Notes: a model not told the origin generated them from the letters alone. DNA of 64,000 nucleotides from Alteromonas sp. V450 (GCF_001885075.1 NZ_MODU01000004.1:1612001-1676000), one strand, 5' to 3'; counted from the stretch's first letter, positions 35,192 through 44,113 are shown. A program made the numbers and translations.

Positions 35192-36631
35192 TTAATCATC
35201 AGACACTATTGACACAGGGACAGCCTCTATCTGCTCTCCAATATCGTCAATATTTAACCTCGGATCATCAACACTAGCTTCAAGCATATCAAATGCCTCG
35301 CTGACATATCGGGCAAGTGGCTGCAGTGACTCAATATTCTTGTTACAGCAAACCATACCAACATTCGCGGTACCTGCGTAGGTCATCAACGTTATGTTGA
35401 CTCCTCCACCGGGCGTCATTGTTGAAATGGGGTAACACGCAAGTAACTTTGCATCTTTGAGGTACCTCGTATCTTTTGGCCCAGGAACATTTGATATAAG
35501 AATGTTTGCTATGGGTTTGACTACACTTGATAGCTTGAGCCACTCGAAAACCAAAGCTAGTGATTGGATAACAATAGTATAGCCACTGAACGCCGCTGGT
35601 CGAGCATGCTGGGCAGCATGTTTAACAATGCGGTGGTTAACTACAATTTGGCGCAAGCGCAAATAGGGGTCAGTCTCACCGTGGGCTAGCTGTACAGGCA
35701 CGATTGCTATTTTATTACCTGTTGTTTTCTCGCCAGGCTTACGAAGATTAATAGGCATATTGGTAAATAGTGCCTTCTTAAACACCTGCCCATGATCTTG
35801 AAGCAGCTTATGTACCCCGATATCGAACGCACACAACAACACTTCATTGGCCGTTGAACGGGTGCGCCGGGCTAGCGCTTTCACTCGCGTAAAATCAAGA
35901 TCCATTGTGGCTACTGCCCGCCCCGCCTTCACTTGTCCAGTAAGCACCGTCTTCGTCCCAGTAAATGGCACTGGCATGTAGTGGGGATTAACCCATAAAA
36001 TTTTCATGAAAATTCGTAAAAAAATCACGAGCAAATCGAAAGCAGTTTTAAGCGCATAGCCAACGCCAAGAAGGCGCTTATAGAAACTTACAGGTTCTCG
36101 ACGCCTGTGACGTAACCGTTTAACCGCCCATACCGGTGTGAATTTTGTTTCGTGTGAGTGAGAGACATACCCTGCTTGGAACCAACGCACTAAAGTCGCG
36201 CCGTCGCCATACATGTGGTGAACACGTGCATAGATAGCGAAAGTCTCACTATTATCGTCAAATATAAAATGGTATTGCCACAGGGGCTTGTCAGGATCTA
36301 AACGTGAGGCATGCAGCCTTGCCACAAATGCATCTAACGCCTCTCGGTTCGTAATATCGGCTACACGATGGATTTGCACATGATAATCCATGTGAAGTTT
36401 TTTTACTGGCGCAAACCCGACCGGATAGCCCAATATCGTTTTAACTGCGCAATTAAAGGGTGATGTAGCACGAGCAAAACTTCTTATTTCGTGAAATAAC
36501 TGGGGAACATAATCACTGCTATTTGCACCTTTCGGTATGGCGAGTAGCTGCAAACAAGCCACGTGTTTTGGGTTTTCATCTGACTCGGTAATCCAAAAAG
36601 ACTTATCTAAGAAACTGAGCGTTTTTGCCAT
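35192..36631 (-). CDS. wax ester synthase/diacylglycerol acyltransferase (WS/DGAT)
   Basis: Bifunctional acyltransferase that joins acyl-CoA to a fatty alcohol or diacylglycerol, making neutral storage lipid at the inner membrane. At 479 residues it is close to the usual size. The active-site motif HHMYGDG (HHxxxDG) is at residues 138-144 in RVHHMYGDGATLVRW. Family landmarks include LDPDKPLWQYHFI before it, the C-terminal ILISNVPGPKDTRYL and MTPGGGVNITLMTYAG. It is downstream of a TetR gene by ten bases on the same strand and likely co-transcribed with it and the DUF445 gene. It anchors the interpretation of this region as a neutral-lipid locus. Confidence 0.93.
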   Translation of the reverse strand: MAKTLSFLDKSFWITESDENPKHVACLQLLAIPKGANSSDYVPQLFHEIRSFARATSPFNCAVKTILGYPVGFAPVKKLHMDYHVQIHRVADITNREALDAFVARLHASRLDPDKPLWQYHFIFDDNSETFAIYARVHHMYGDGATLVRWFQAGYVSHSHETKFTPVWAVKRLRHRRREPVSFYKRLLGVGYALKTAFDLLVIFLRIFMKILWVNPHYMPVPFTGTKTVLTGQVKAGRAVATMDLDFTRVKALARRTRSTANEVLLCAFDIGVHKLLQDHGQVFKKALFTNMPINLRKPGEKTTGNKIAIVPVQLAHGETDPYLRLRQIVVNHRIVKHAAQHARPAAFSGYTIVIQSLALVFEWLKLSSVVKPIANILISNVPGPKDTRYLKDAKLLACYPISTMTPGGGVNITLMTYAGTANVGMVCCNKNIESLQPLARYVSEAFDMLEASVDDPRLNIDDIGEQIEAVPVSIVSDD

Positions 36632-36641
36632 TACGATTCCT

Positions 36642-37307
36642 TCACACGAAGTCGAGGGGGGATGGGGTTGAAGCTTCTCTCACAAAATCATGCGAGTGTA
36701 GCATCTGTTCTAGCTGGTACTTTTGGTCATCGGATAGTGCCAATCTCGGCATTACGCTTACCATCATAAGTGACAAGGCATGATAGCGCTGCATTGTGCT
36801 ATCCGTATGGCTATTTAACTCATCAAACTGGCAAGACTGAGTAATTATTAAAGATACTAGGTCTACCATTAGTGCTCTATCTGCTTTTGAAGCAATAAAA
36901 ATATCTCGGGTCGATAATGATTCAAATAGAAAAGCGAGTTGTTTGTTCAACCCAGATAATATGTGCTGTCTAGGGCGCACGATGCTGGGATACTTTTCCG
37001 CTAGGTCGGCGGGGCTTCGATAGAAAAAACGGAATACATGAATACTGTCAATAAGAAGATAGAGATAATATATAATTTCCTCAGGATGAAGCGTGTCCAA
37101 CTTTTCTCGGTTCAGGATTTTTTGCATCTGCTGCTCATGCATTTTCATTAATGCGTTAACCAAACTGTCCTTGCCTTTGAAATGGTAGTAGAGGTTACCT
37201 GGACTTATATCCAACTCAATCGCGATATCGACACTGGTTACCGTATTCTCGCCATGTTCGTTAAACAAGGTTAACGCTGTAAGCAAAATTTTTTGTGCGG
37301 TCTTCAT
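36642..37307 (-). CDS. TetR-family transcriptional regulator
   Basis: A 221-residue regulator. The HTH is VTSVDIAIELDISPGNLYYHFKGKDSLVNAL at about residues 23-54. The C-terminal domain contains RFFYRSPADLAEKYPSI, seen in relatives that control lipid or quorum-linked genes. It lies between the DUF445 gene (22 bases upstream) and the WS/DGAT gene (ten bases downstream), so it probably belongs to one operon and regulates it. The effector is unknown. Confidence 0.88.
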   Translation of the reverse strand: MKTAQKILLTALTLFNEHGENTVTSVDIAIELDISPGNLYYHFKGKDSLVNALMKMHEQQMQKILNREKLDTLHPEEIIYYLYLLIDSIHVFRFFYRSPADLAEKYPSIVRPRQHILSGLNKQLAFLFESLSTRDIFIASKADRALMVDLVSLIITQSCQFDELNSHTDSTMQRYHALSLMMVSVMPRLALSDDQKYQLEQMLHSHDFVREASTPSPLDFV

Positions 37308-37329
37308 ACCGAGCCTTGTTTATCTATAT

Positions 37330-38538
37330 CTACATAAACACAAAATAAAGCTGAGCAAAACCAGCAGCCATGCCCAGAATAGCCCCTGTTACGATAAGCT
37401 TCCACTCATCCTGCTGATACGCAGGTCGCAACACACCTTCAAACTCTTCAACACTTAACGCTTGCATGCGTTCACTCAAATCCTGCCCGATATGCATTGC
37501 ATTATTCGCATAGTCAAAGGCATAACGCAGATACTTATCGGAATTATCGAATATCTGTTGTACTGCCAGCGCCTTCATTTTGTGGTAGTTCTTTGACCCA
37601 ACACCTAACGCGAAATAAGGTTGCGCTATCGCAACATAACGCTCGATCGCGTCGTTGACATGCAGTTCTATTAGTTCCAATAGTTGTGCCGAACCCGAAC
37701 CGTGGAGGATGATATGCGTGATATTCTGCGGTGTAATAAGCTTCTTTTCTATAATTGCAGAGTACACCTCAGAGACTTCTTTCTGACGCTTGAGAAACAT
37801 ACCTTGAATGGTTATTGGGCCTAACTTTACTGGGCGTTTGGGCTCAAAAATAATCTTGATGGCTATCCAGTTAGTTGCGTAACCAACAAGCAATCCCCCT
37901 AGCGGCAATATCCACCATGCTTGATAGAAGTACCACAGCAGCATTGTCGGCAGACCAAATAGAAACCCAAAATAAAAGCCAGATCGCACAATAAATGGAA
38001 ACTCTTTGCTACCTGCAGTAAGAAAAATTTCATTAACCAATTCAGGCGCGTTTACTAACTGTTCAACAACGAGCTCTTTTATATCGAGTATTTCCGATAC
38101 ATTATGTTGGAAGTCGTCGACCATCTTGCAAACGACGTTGGGTATATCATTCTCAATTCTCTGATAAACCAAGTCTTTACCTTGAACGGGTAACGCTGCC
38201 CAAAGTTGAGGAGCAGACTCCGCCATCACATTGTTAACAACCTTCCTGATAACTTGAGATAGACGCCGTTCAATTGCTTTGGAGAGCTCATTTGGGTCAA
38301 GTCGTTGCGCCAGCTCTTCTACACTTAATAACTTGCCTAATACAAGTTCAACCTCAATTTCAGCCATCTCCCGTCGTTTCGCGGGGATCAGTCCTTGCCA
38401 GCCAAAAATTGGCTTTACTCCCACAAATTCAATGGGATAAAACATCATCTTTACCGCAAGAAAATTCGTCAACCAGCCGACAACGGCACTGATCAATGGA
38501 ATTGATAATAAGGTTAGCGTTTCAATGTTCCATTCCAT
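37330..38538 (-). CDS. DUF445 family membrane protein
   Basis: A 402-residue inner-membrane protein. The N-terminal membrane helix (LLSIPLISAVVGWLTNFLAVKMMFYP) with WLTNFLAVKMMF is the DUF445 signature. The internal repeat WILPLGGLLVGYATNWIAIKIIFEPKRP near residue 210 is its second copy. A C-terminal helix (LIVTGAILGMAAGFAQLYFVFM) ends the chain. Function is unknown. It heads a three-gene unit with the TetR and WS/DGAT genes, and a FadR-like site lies just before its start. Confidence 0.85.
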   Translation of the reverse strand: MEWNIETLTLLSIPLISAVVGWLTNFLAVKMMFYPIEFVGVKPIFGWQGLIPAKRREMAEIEVELVLGKLLSVEELAQRLDPNELSKAIERRLSQVIRKVVNNVMAESAPQLWAALPVQGKDLVYQRIENDIPNVVCKMVDDFQHNVSEILDIKELVVEQLVNAPELVNEIFLTAGSKEFPFIVRSGFYFGFLFGLPTMLLWYFYQAWWILPLGGLLVGYATNWIAIKIIFEPKRPVKLGPITIQGMFLKRQKEVSEVYSAIIEKKLITPQNITHIILHGSGSAQLLELIELHVNDAIERYVAIAQPYFALGVGSKNYHKMKALAVQQIFDNSDKYLRYAFDYANNAMHIGQDLSERMQALSVEEFEGVLRPAYQQDEWKLIVTGAILGMAAGFAQLYFVFM

Positions 38539-38547
38539 ACTGCAGGT

Positions 38548-38564
38548 AAGTGGTCCGATTTATT
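38548..38564 (+). promoter_or_regulatory. weak FadR-operator-like site upstream of the DUF445 gene
   Basis: AAGTGGTCCGATTTATT contains the conserved half TGGTCCGA, but the second half is degenerate. It lies 10-26 bases before the DUF445 start, where binding could block the three-gene unit carrying WS/DGAT. Confidence 0.35.
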
Positions 38565-38825
38565 ATTTTCTCTATCAGGCTACTTAGTGCTTAGTAAATG
38601 GTCAATGTAAAAATGAAATTTATGCTAATTGTTGATTGTAAAGCCCACAATAACTGACTAAAAACTAGAAAGAAGATTATGTTTTACTTCACCGGCAGTT
38701 TAGGTAGTAGATTCTAAAATTGCGGTTTAGAGTTAGACAATGTACGAAAAGCATTATCAGCCTAGCGCTCGTATTGATGTGATTTGAGTTCGCAATTTTT
38801 TGAAATTAATGAATAGGTAGTTGCC

Positions 38826-40286
38826 ATGGCAGTATTCGACTTGCGATTGAAAAAGCTCGAACGTGATATCGAGCACGCAAAAACATACGATGAATACGAA
38901 GCAGCGTGCATTGCACACGATAACCTTTCTGGCGCCGATGAATGGAAAGCGCTAGATGAGAGCGAAGACTTCGACTACAAGTTAATTCGTAAACGTGTGC
39001 AGCGTCTTCAGCTGGCCAGAAGTAAAGGCGACATTCATGCCCTGATGTCTATCTTGCACGAAGGCTTACATGGCAATTTGGGAAACATAGCAAATCCGAT
39101 ATTGTTAACGCATTGCAAAATTGGCACTAAACATCTTATCGAACAATTTATCGATGAAGTCACTCACGCATTAGAGCAAATCGTCAATGCTGAGGAAAAT
39201 GACGTAGACTTTTACGAAAAGTTGTCTTTTTTTGATGAAACAGCACATGCATTCGGTCGAAGTTGTTTAATGCTGTCAGGGGGAGCTGGCCTGGGCTTTT
39301 TCCACGCGGGCGTAGTTAAATCCCTAAATAGCAAAGACTTGCTCCCTTCTGTTGTGTCCGGCGCAAGTGCAGGCTCTATTATTGCGGGTATGCTCGGTAC
39401 GCGAAACCGCAGCGAGCTCGTCGAGTCTCTGAGCGCTGAATTTATTTACGAAACCTTTAAACATTGGCGCAGTTTTGCGGGGCTCGGAAAAAAAGGCTTA
39501 TTCGACAGCGCGGTACTCGAAAATGCGCTTATTGAACTTTTCGACCTAACTACATTTGAAGAGGCGTTTAAAAAAACCGGCAGACACATAACAATAACGG
39601 TGTCTCCTGCTGACTTGCATCAACATTCACGCCTGCTAAACGCAAAAACATCGCCAAATGCAATAATTACGCAAGCTGTGCGAGCATCATGTGCCGTTCC
39701 AGTTATTTTTAGTCCCGTTCAACTTAGAGCGAAAACCCCCTCGGGCGACATAGTGCCGTACATTCCAAACAGGCGGTTTGCCGATGGTTCGTTGATGGCT
39801 GATTTACCGTTTGAGCGCCTTGCAAGGTTATACGGTGTAAACCACAGCATAGTAAGTCAAACTAACCCTCTCGCTGTACCTTTTATATCGCCAAATCGTA
39901 TAGATTCAAACTCTTTGTGGGACATTTCTACTCGACATTTGAGTCAGCTAGCGAAATCAAACAGCATTTTTGCGATTGACATGGTAGAACGTTTAACGGC
40001 AAACAAAAGCGCTAAACTGGCTATCCATAAGGTACGTTCAATCATTGATCAGCAATACGTTGGCAACATCAACATTTTACCTAAACGACAGTTGAGAAAT
40101 CTTACGCAAGTACTTTCTAACCCTACACTTGAAAGTATCGAGCAACTCATTCGTAGTGGCGAGCGTGCGTCATGGCCCCAACTCCACGTTATCAAAAGAA
40201 ATACCAAAATTAGTGAAAAGTTGCGCTATCATTTAGCACAACTAAAAAAACGAGAAGCCTTCGAGCTAGGACACCTTGTGCGGTAA
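38826..40286 (+). CDS. DUF3336-patatin lipase (TGL/SDP1-like)
   Basis: A 486-residue cytoplasmic serine hydrolase. Residues 1-135 fit the DUF3336 domain found in front of patatin domains in yeast TGL and plant SDP1 triacylglycerol lipases. The patatin core starts LMLSGGAGLGFFHAG (oxyanion loop 152-157). The nucleophile elbow is GASAG (Ser181), and the catalytic Asp320 is in FADGSLMADLPF. The likely job is breakdown of stored neutral lipid or of a phospholipid. The gene is followed 83 bases later by the degenerate HD-GYP-like gene on the same strand. It faces the WS/DGAT operon divergently, giving a synthase and a putative lipase on the two sides of one intergenic space. Confidence 0.9.
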   Translation: MAVFDLRLKKLERDIEHAKTYDEYEAACIAHDNLSGADEWKALDESEDFDYKLIRKRVQRLQLARSKGDIHALMSILHEGLHGNLGNIANPILLTHCKIGTKHLIEQFIDEVTHALEQIVNAEENDVDFYEKLSFFDETAHAFGRSCLMLSGGAGLGFFHAGVVKSLNSKDLLPSVVSGASAGSIIAGMLGTRNRSELVESLSAEFIYETFKHWRSFAGLGKKGLFDSAVLENALIELFDLTTFEEAFKKTGRHITITVSPADLHQHSRLLNAKTSPNAIITQAVRASCAVPVIFSPVQLRAKTPSGDIVPYIPNRRFADGSLMADLPFERLARLYGVNHSIVSQTNPLAVPFISPNRIDSNSLWDISTRHLSQLAKSNSIFAIDMVERLTANKSAKLAIHKVRSIIDQQYVGNINILPKRQLRNLTQVLSNPTLESIEQLIRSGERASWPQLHVIKRNTKISEKLRYHLAQLKKREAFELGHLVR

Positions 40287-40369
40287 TTGCGTTCAAAGGA
40301 TTGACACTTGGGCTTCTCGCGGCCCGGCGAAAATGAAAATAAACAACGCCCAAATGATAAAGGACTACG

Positions 40370-41800
40370 GTGAGCGCACAAAGTCAGAACCCCGACAGCA
40401 TCTATACACAACACGTCAAGCAGTTGCTTAACCAAATTTATCCTCAGGACAATGGCTACGGCTCTGTTTTCGAGGATGCGAGTAACTACTATTCTATTTC
40501 TCTCCCCCTTGAAGCACATATTGACGAACTTAACACTCAGTTGGAGCGTCTCGACGGTCGGGATGACAAAGAGGTACTTGCTGAGCAGTTAAAAAAACAA
40601 ATTAGTAATAGTAAGAACAAACTAGAAGAAGAACGCCTGTCTCGCCTCGAACGCTTAGATGCAGTAGCAAGTAAAATTGTTGAGTTATGTGAGGGTGATA
40701 ACTGGCAAGAGACTCAAGAACTCAGTGCCAAATTACTCGGAACTATCATGCTGCTGACTCGCGGGCCTGAAGGCAAATTTGCAAGGGTACATCAGCGATT
40801 TAAACCACTCTACAAAGCTGTTTTGACACTTCGCATTGTTGACAGGCTCCTGAATCACGACGCTATTGCACATAATTATCTTTCCAAGTATCGAGAATCG
40901 TTATCCCGATTTAGAAAAAATAAATATTGGAAGCAGAAATGGTTCAATGAACTAGGTAAACCGCTGATAACAGCATCGTTGTTACAAGACATTGGCTTGC
41001 AAAGCCCCGCTGCACTCTCGCTTCTGAAAGGTGAAGATGGGAAACAAGACGAATTTAGGCTTTTAGACGAAACACAGCGTAAAGCTCTGCTTAAGCTTAA
41101 TTACCATTTCACGCTCAAATACCTTATTGATGGTTTGGGCGTACCTCACTATGTTGGCAATTCGCGTGAAGAAAAAGAACGGGTTACACAAACGCTCAAT
41201 GAAACAAACGATTTTCTTATCAAGCTGGTAAAAGACGCATTCTTGTCGAAAACGGGATTAGGCGAGATCCTCAAAATACCTCAAATATATGTTTCAATCG
41301 TGCTGTCGACAAAACCAGATTACTGTAGGTCAAGCCTGCCTAAAGGCTATATGCTAATCGAACAGCTAGCCAAAAAAGGAGGCTTAAATAAGCAACTTGC
41401 CCAAGAGTTCATCGATATGGTGGGGTATTTTCCGCAAGGGTTCGGTATAAACTTTATACCTATCAATGATAATGGCACCGAAAAGGAGCAGTATGAATGC
41501 GCCATTGTTACCGGACTCAATCCAAAGGACCCGTCAGCCCCAGTTTGTAAAGTAGTAACGCGCAATAGAAAGTACATCACTACTGGTGGGATCGAAGTGA
41601 TCACGAAGGAGCGAAATTTGTACTTTCAAGCAGCAAGAAAAAAATTAATGCGAATGGGCAAGGACCGATTAGGCGAAATAATGGGGCAGCTGTCTAACAA
41701 TTTCACAGCCGATTCGGTTGACGACCTTATACCCAGCTTTTGGGAGCCTTATGATTTCTTTAGCTTTAAAAAACATCAAAACCTTTGGGTGAAAAAATAA
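40370..41800 (+). CDS. degenerate HD-GYP-like protein
   Basis: A 476-residue soluble protein. Residues 45-95 form a coiled coil. From about 195 the chain follows the order of an HD-GYP domain: ASLLQDIGLQSP (200-212) aligns with the ALLHDIGKxxxP helix but has Gln206 instead of the metal-binding histidine. IPQIYVSIVLSTKPDY (303-318) aligns with the ADxYDALTSxRPY helix. LNKQLAQEFIDMVGYFPQGF (339-358) aligns with the FDPELVxAFxxxVGIYPVG end. No GYP or second histidine cluster is visible, so phosphodiesterase activity is unlikely. This is inference from pattern only. It starts at GTG 40370 with AAGGA upstream. It probably works with the neighbouring lipase. Confidence 0.6.
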   Translation: MSAQSQNPDSIYTQHVKQLLNQIYPQDNGYGSVFEDASNYYSISLPLEAHIDELNTQLERLDGRDDKEVLAEQLKKQISNSKNKLEEERLSRLERLDAVASKIVELCEGDNWQETQELSAKLLGTIMLLTRGPEGKFARVHQRFKPLYKAVLTLRIVDRLLNHDAIAHNYLSKYRESLSRFRKNKYWKQKWFNELGKPLITASLLQDIGLQSPAALSLLKGEDGKQDEFRLLDETQRKALLKLNYHFTLKYLIDGLGVPHYVGNSREEKERVTQTLNETNDFLIKLVKDAFLSKTGLGEILKIPQIYVSIVLSTKPDYCRSSLPKGYMLIEQLAKKGGLNKQLAQEFIDMVGYFPQGFGINFIPINDNGTEKEQYECAIVTGLNPKDPSAPVCKVVTRNRKYITTGGIEVITKERNLYFQAARKKLMRMGKDRLGEIMGQLSNNFTADSVDDLIPSFWEPYDFFSFKKHQNLWVKK

Positions 41801-41891
41801 CACCCCCAACTGATGGCGCTCGCTAGCGTTTCTCTTACAATAAAATGATATTTTTGTTGGTTCTTACACAAACAAGGATGTTTTCGACGTC

Positions 41892-42545
41892 GTGAATTTA
41901 GTACTTTTTGACTTTGACAAGACCATAATTAATAAAGATTCTGGTGCAGCATTTATGCGCTTTATTATTTTCCGCAACCCAATCAGGCTCATGTTTTGCG
42001 CGCTAGCGGCGCCGTTGGCTGCCCTTTTTTTGGTTCACGAGAAAACCAAGCGTGTAGGCTTCTCTATATGGCTATGGATAGCAACGTTTGCAATGCATAG
42101 AAAAAAAGTGGTTCATTTACGCAATGCTTTTATCAAAGCATTTTCAAGCGACCGCACTACCCGAGTTCTAGCAAGAGCACAGCTCGCTCATCATTTCCAA
42201 CAAGGCGATAGAATTATTATTGTGAGTGGTGCTTCAAAATGGATAGTTAGAAAACTCATTGCGCAAATGGCATTAACACACACTGAGTTAATTTGCTCGG
42301 AAGAAAAACGCATTGCTTTTGGAATGGTTTGCACATTTCATTGTATTTCCTCTAACAAAGTGCTTCGCTTAACCGAAACCGTTGACACCGCAAATTACAA
42401 CAGCATTACTGGTTATTCCGACAGCGCCAGTGACATTCCTATGCTCAACATCTGCTCGCAGCGCATTGTTATCAACCCCACCAAACGATGTCTGAAAAAA
42501 TTCACTCATGTTTTTCGTAACGACATGAAAATAAAAAAGTGGTAG
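41892..42545 (+). CDS. HAD-IB family hydrolase
   Basis: A 217-residue phosphatase-like protein of HAD subfamily IB (SerB-like). Motif I is FDFDKTI at residues 6-12, motif II is IIVSGASKW, the motif III lysine is in SSNKVLRL, and motif IV is GYSDSASDIPML. A hydrophobic segment, LMFCALAAPLAALFLV, near residues 34-50 suggests membrane contact in the cap. Relatives dephosphorylate phosphoserine or lipid phosphates; the substrate here is not known. It starts at GTG 41892. It could supply dephosphorylated glycerolipid to the WS/DGAT pathway, but that is a guess from position. Confidence 0.8.
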   Translation: MNLVLFDFDKTIINKDSGAAFMRFIIFRNPIRLMFCALAAPLAALFLVHEKTKRVGFSIWLWIATFAMHRKKVVHLRNAFIKAFSSDRTTRVLARAQLAHHFQQGDRIIIVSGASKWIVRKLIAQMALTHTELICSEEKRIAFGMVCTFHCISSNKVLRLTETVDTANYNSITGYSDSASDIPMLNICSQRIVINPTKRCLKKFTHVFRNDMKIKKW

Positions 42546-42599
42546 TGACTTAATCGCTTTGTGATGGTAAAAAAGGATGAATTGAAGTTTTAATTAACG

Positions 42600-42632
42600 T
42601 GTCGAAAAGAAGCAGTAATCTTCTTTTCGACA
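42600..42632. terminator. strong hairpin between convergent genes
   Basis: TGTCGAAAAGAAG and CTTCTTTTCGACA pair perfectly over 13 bases with a seven-base loop. It separates the HAD gene from the convergent H1-tailed phasin gene. No long T-run follows, but the stem is strong enough to end or protect both transcripts. Confidence 0.55.
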
Positions 42633-42761
42633 GCGAAGTCGTCACGCATTCGCAACTTTTTTTACGCACAAATAAACAGAATGTTACTGTATAATACCGC
42701 TATTATCAGCCTAGTACGCTCGGTGTAAAGCTAACGGCAAATACATGCAAACTACGTTGCA

Positions 42762-43499
42762 CTACGCGTCTTCAGGTTTTGAAGCAGTCGTACCACCCGT
42801 GTTTTTAGAGGGCGTTTTTTTGCTTGCGGCAGTGCTACGCGAGGCTTTAGTCGTACTGGGCTTTGCCGCTGTTTTTCTAACGGTACGCGCCGCGGGTGTC
42901 TTTTGAGCCGTACTTTTCGCCGGTGATTTAGCGGTTGTTTTCGCTTGTGTCTTCTTAACAACTGCTTTCACTTCATCCGGCTCTGCATCTTGCTTCGTAG
43001 TTGCTGGATTTGCAGCTGCTGGCTTTGCGACAGCCTTGGTACTGGACTGCTTTGTCGTTTTGGCTGCGGCTTGTTTTGCAGCCAAAAGCGCGACCTGTTC
43101 CACGAGTAAATCGACTTTTGCATTTAACAAATCTAGCTGCTGCGCTTTTTGATGACGTTGTCCCCCACCAGATAACACACTAAAAAGCGGTGTAGACATT
43201 ACCAGCTTTTGGGCGTTGTCTAATAGCGCCATTGGATTTAAAGCACGCTTGATATCGGCCTCAACTTCCACGCCTTTGGCTTGCATGCTATTTAACGTTT
43301 CATGGGTGTTATCTAATGCTTGGCTTACTACTGCAGCAGCTCCATCCAATTTTGCAGCAATCAGATCAGATCCTGCGGACAACCAACCTATAAGCGGCGA
43401 TGACTTCACTTGCTTGCTAAGTTCGACACTTACAGTGTCACGCTCATTACGTGTATTGCTTGATGCAGCAGACAGAGGAGATTCAGTTTTATCATTCAT
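42762..43499 (-). CDS. phasin-like granule protein with histone-H1-like tail (PhaF type)
   Basis: A 245-residue protein in two parts. Residues about 25-145 are amphipathic helices with a coiled-coil register (LNAKVDLLVEQVALLAAKQAA), as in phasins that coat storage granules. From about residue 145 to the end is a lysine, alanine, threonine and proline-rich tail with repeated AKT, AKP and KTAAKP units, as in PhaF and histone H1, which bind DNA. A strong GGAGG precedes the ATG at 43499. No PHA synthase gene is in the window, so it may coat wax-ester or triacylglycerol droplets instead. It is about 125 bases downstream of the second phasin gene. Confidence 0.75.
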   Translation of the reverse strand: MNDKTESPLSAASSNTRNERDTVSVELSKQVKSSPLIGWLSAGSDLIAAKLDGAAAVVSQALDNTHETLNSMQAKGVEVEADIKRALNPMALLDNAQKLVMSTPLFSVLSGGGQRHQKAQQLDLLNAKVDLLVEQVALLAAKQAAAKTTKQSSTKAVAKPAAANPATTKQDAEPDEVKAVVKKTQAKTTAKSPAKSTAQKTPAARTVRKTAAKPSTTKASRSTAASKKTPSKNTGGTTASKPEDA

Positions 43500-43590
43500 A
43501 ACGCCTCCTTGTGAGGTGTTTTTGGAAGGACAGGACTCAAGAAAACAGACGACGTTTTAATTGAGACCTAATTGTAGAACGAATAAGCAG

Positions 43591-43617
43591 AGCGGGCGCA
43601 AATATAAAACGCCCGCT
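43591..43617 (-). terminator. GC-rich hairpin between the phasin genes
   Basis: AGCGGGCG (43591-43598) and CGCCCGCT (43610-43617) form an eight-pair stem just after the small phasin stop. The T-run on the minus strand is poor, so it may give partial termination and more of the first phasin than the second. Confidence 0.45.
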
Positions 43618-43624
43618 TTCAACG

Positions 43625-43984
43625 TTATTTTGAAGCAGCAAGTTTAGCCACAGCTTCAGTTAACGCGTCAATCTTTGCAGATAGCTCTTCAATACGCTGA
43701 TCAGCAGGCTCTGAGTCCAAGCCAAGCTTTTTGCGCACATCTGCAACACGATTCTCTACATCGTTTGTCGTTGACTTAAACTTGCTACGCGCGTCTTCTT
43801 CAAGTGTTTCACCTTTGCTAACAAGCTCGTCAAACATTTTGTTGGCTTCTTCGCTAAGCTTCTCATAACGACCTTGTGCTTCTTCAACGCTTTTACCATA
43901 AGCGCCAAGACCTGCTAGCCAAATTTTACGAGCCATCTCTTCCGCTTCGTTAATCTTACCTTTGATAGTATCTGTAGTAGTCAT
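43625..43984 (-). CDS. phasin family protein (PhaI/PF05597 type)
   Basis: A 119-residue granule-associated protein. The core KIWLAGLGAYGKSVEEAQGRYEKLSEEANKMFDELVSKG is characteristic of the PhaI/PhaF phasin family, followed by a coiled coil near the C-terminus (IEELSAKIDALTEAVAKLA). Such proteins coat lipid or polyester inclusions and control their size. A strong GGAG seven bases before the ATG suggests high expression. It is followed by the H1-tailed phasin on the same strand. Confidence 0.87.
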   Translation of the reverse strand: MTTTDTIKGKINEAEEMARKIWLAGLGAYGKSVEEAQGRYEKLSEEANKMFDELVSKGETLEEDARSKFKSTTNDVENRVADVRKKLGLDSEPADQRIEELSAKIDALTEAVAKLAASK

Positions 43985-44072
43985 TTTTAGCTCCTATGAA
44001 TTGCTAATTTTGAGTGTCTCTTAACACCATGACTACACTGTAAGCGTTACAATTAGAAACTGCATACTAAAA

Positions 44073-44113
44073 ACAAAAAAAATAAAAAAAACCGGAAAAA
44101 ATCTTTTTTCCGG
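44073..44113 (-). terminator. intrinsic terminator of the oligopeptidase gene
   Basis: CCGGAAAAAA (44092-44101) and TTTTTTCCGG (44104-44113) form a long stem. On the minus strand it is followed by TTTTTTTT and more T-rich sequence. It lies directly beyond the oligopeptidase B stop. Confidence 0.85.

Noticed and set aside
43216..43560. 114-codon plus-strand open frame
   Set aside because: Antisense to the H1-tailed phasin and reaching past its start; composition of a shadow frame.
42762..43984. Polyhydroxyalkanoate synthesis operon
   Set aside because: Two phasins are present but no synthase, thiolase or reductase gene, so a PHA operon cannot be claimed.
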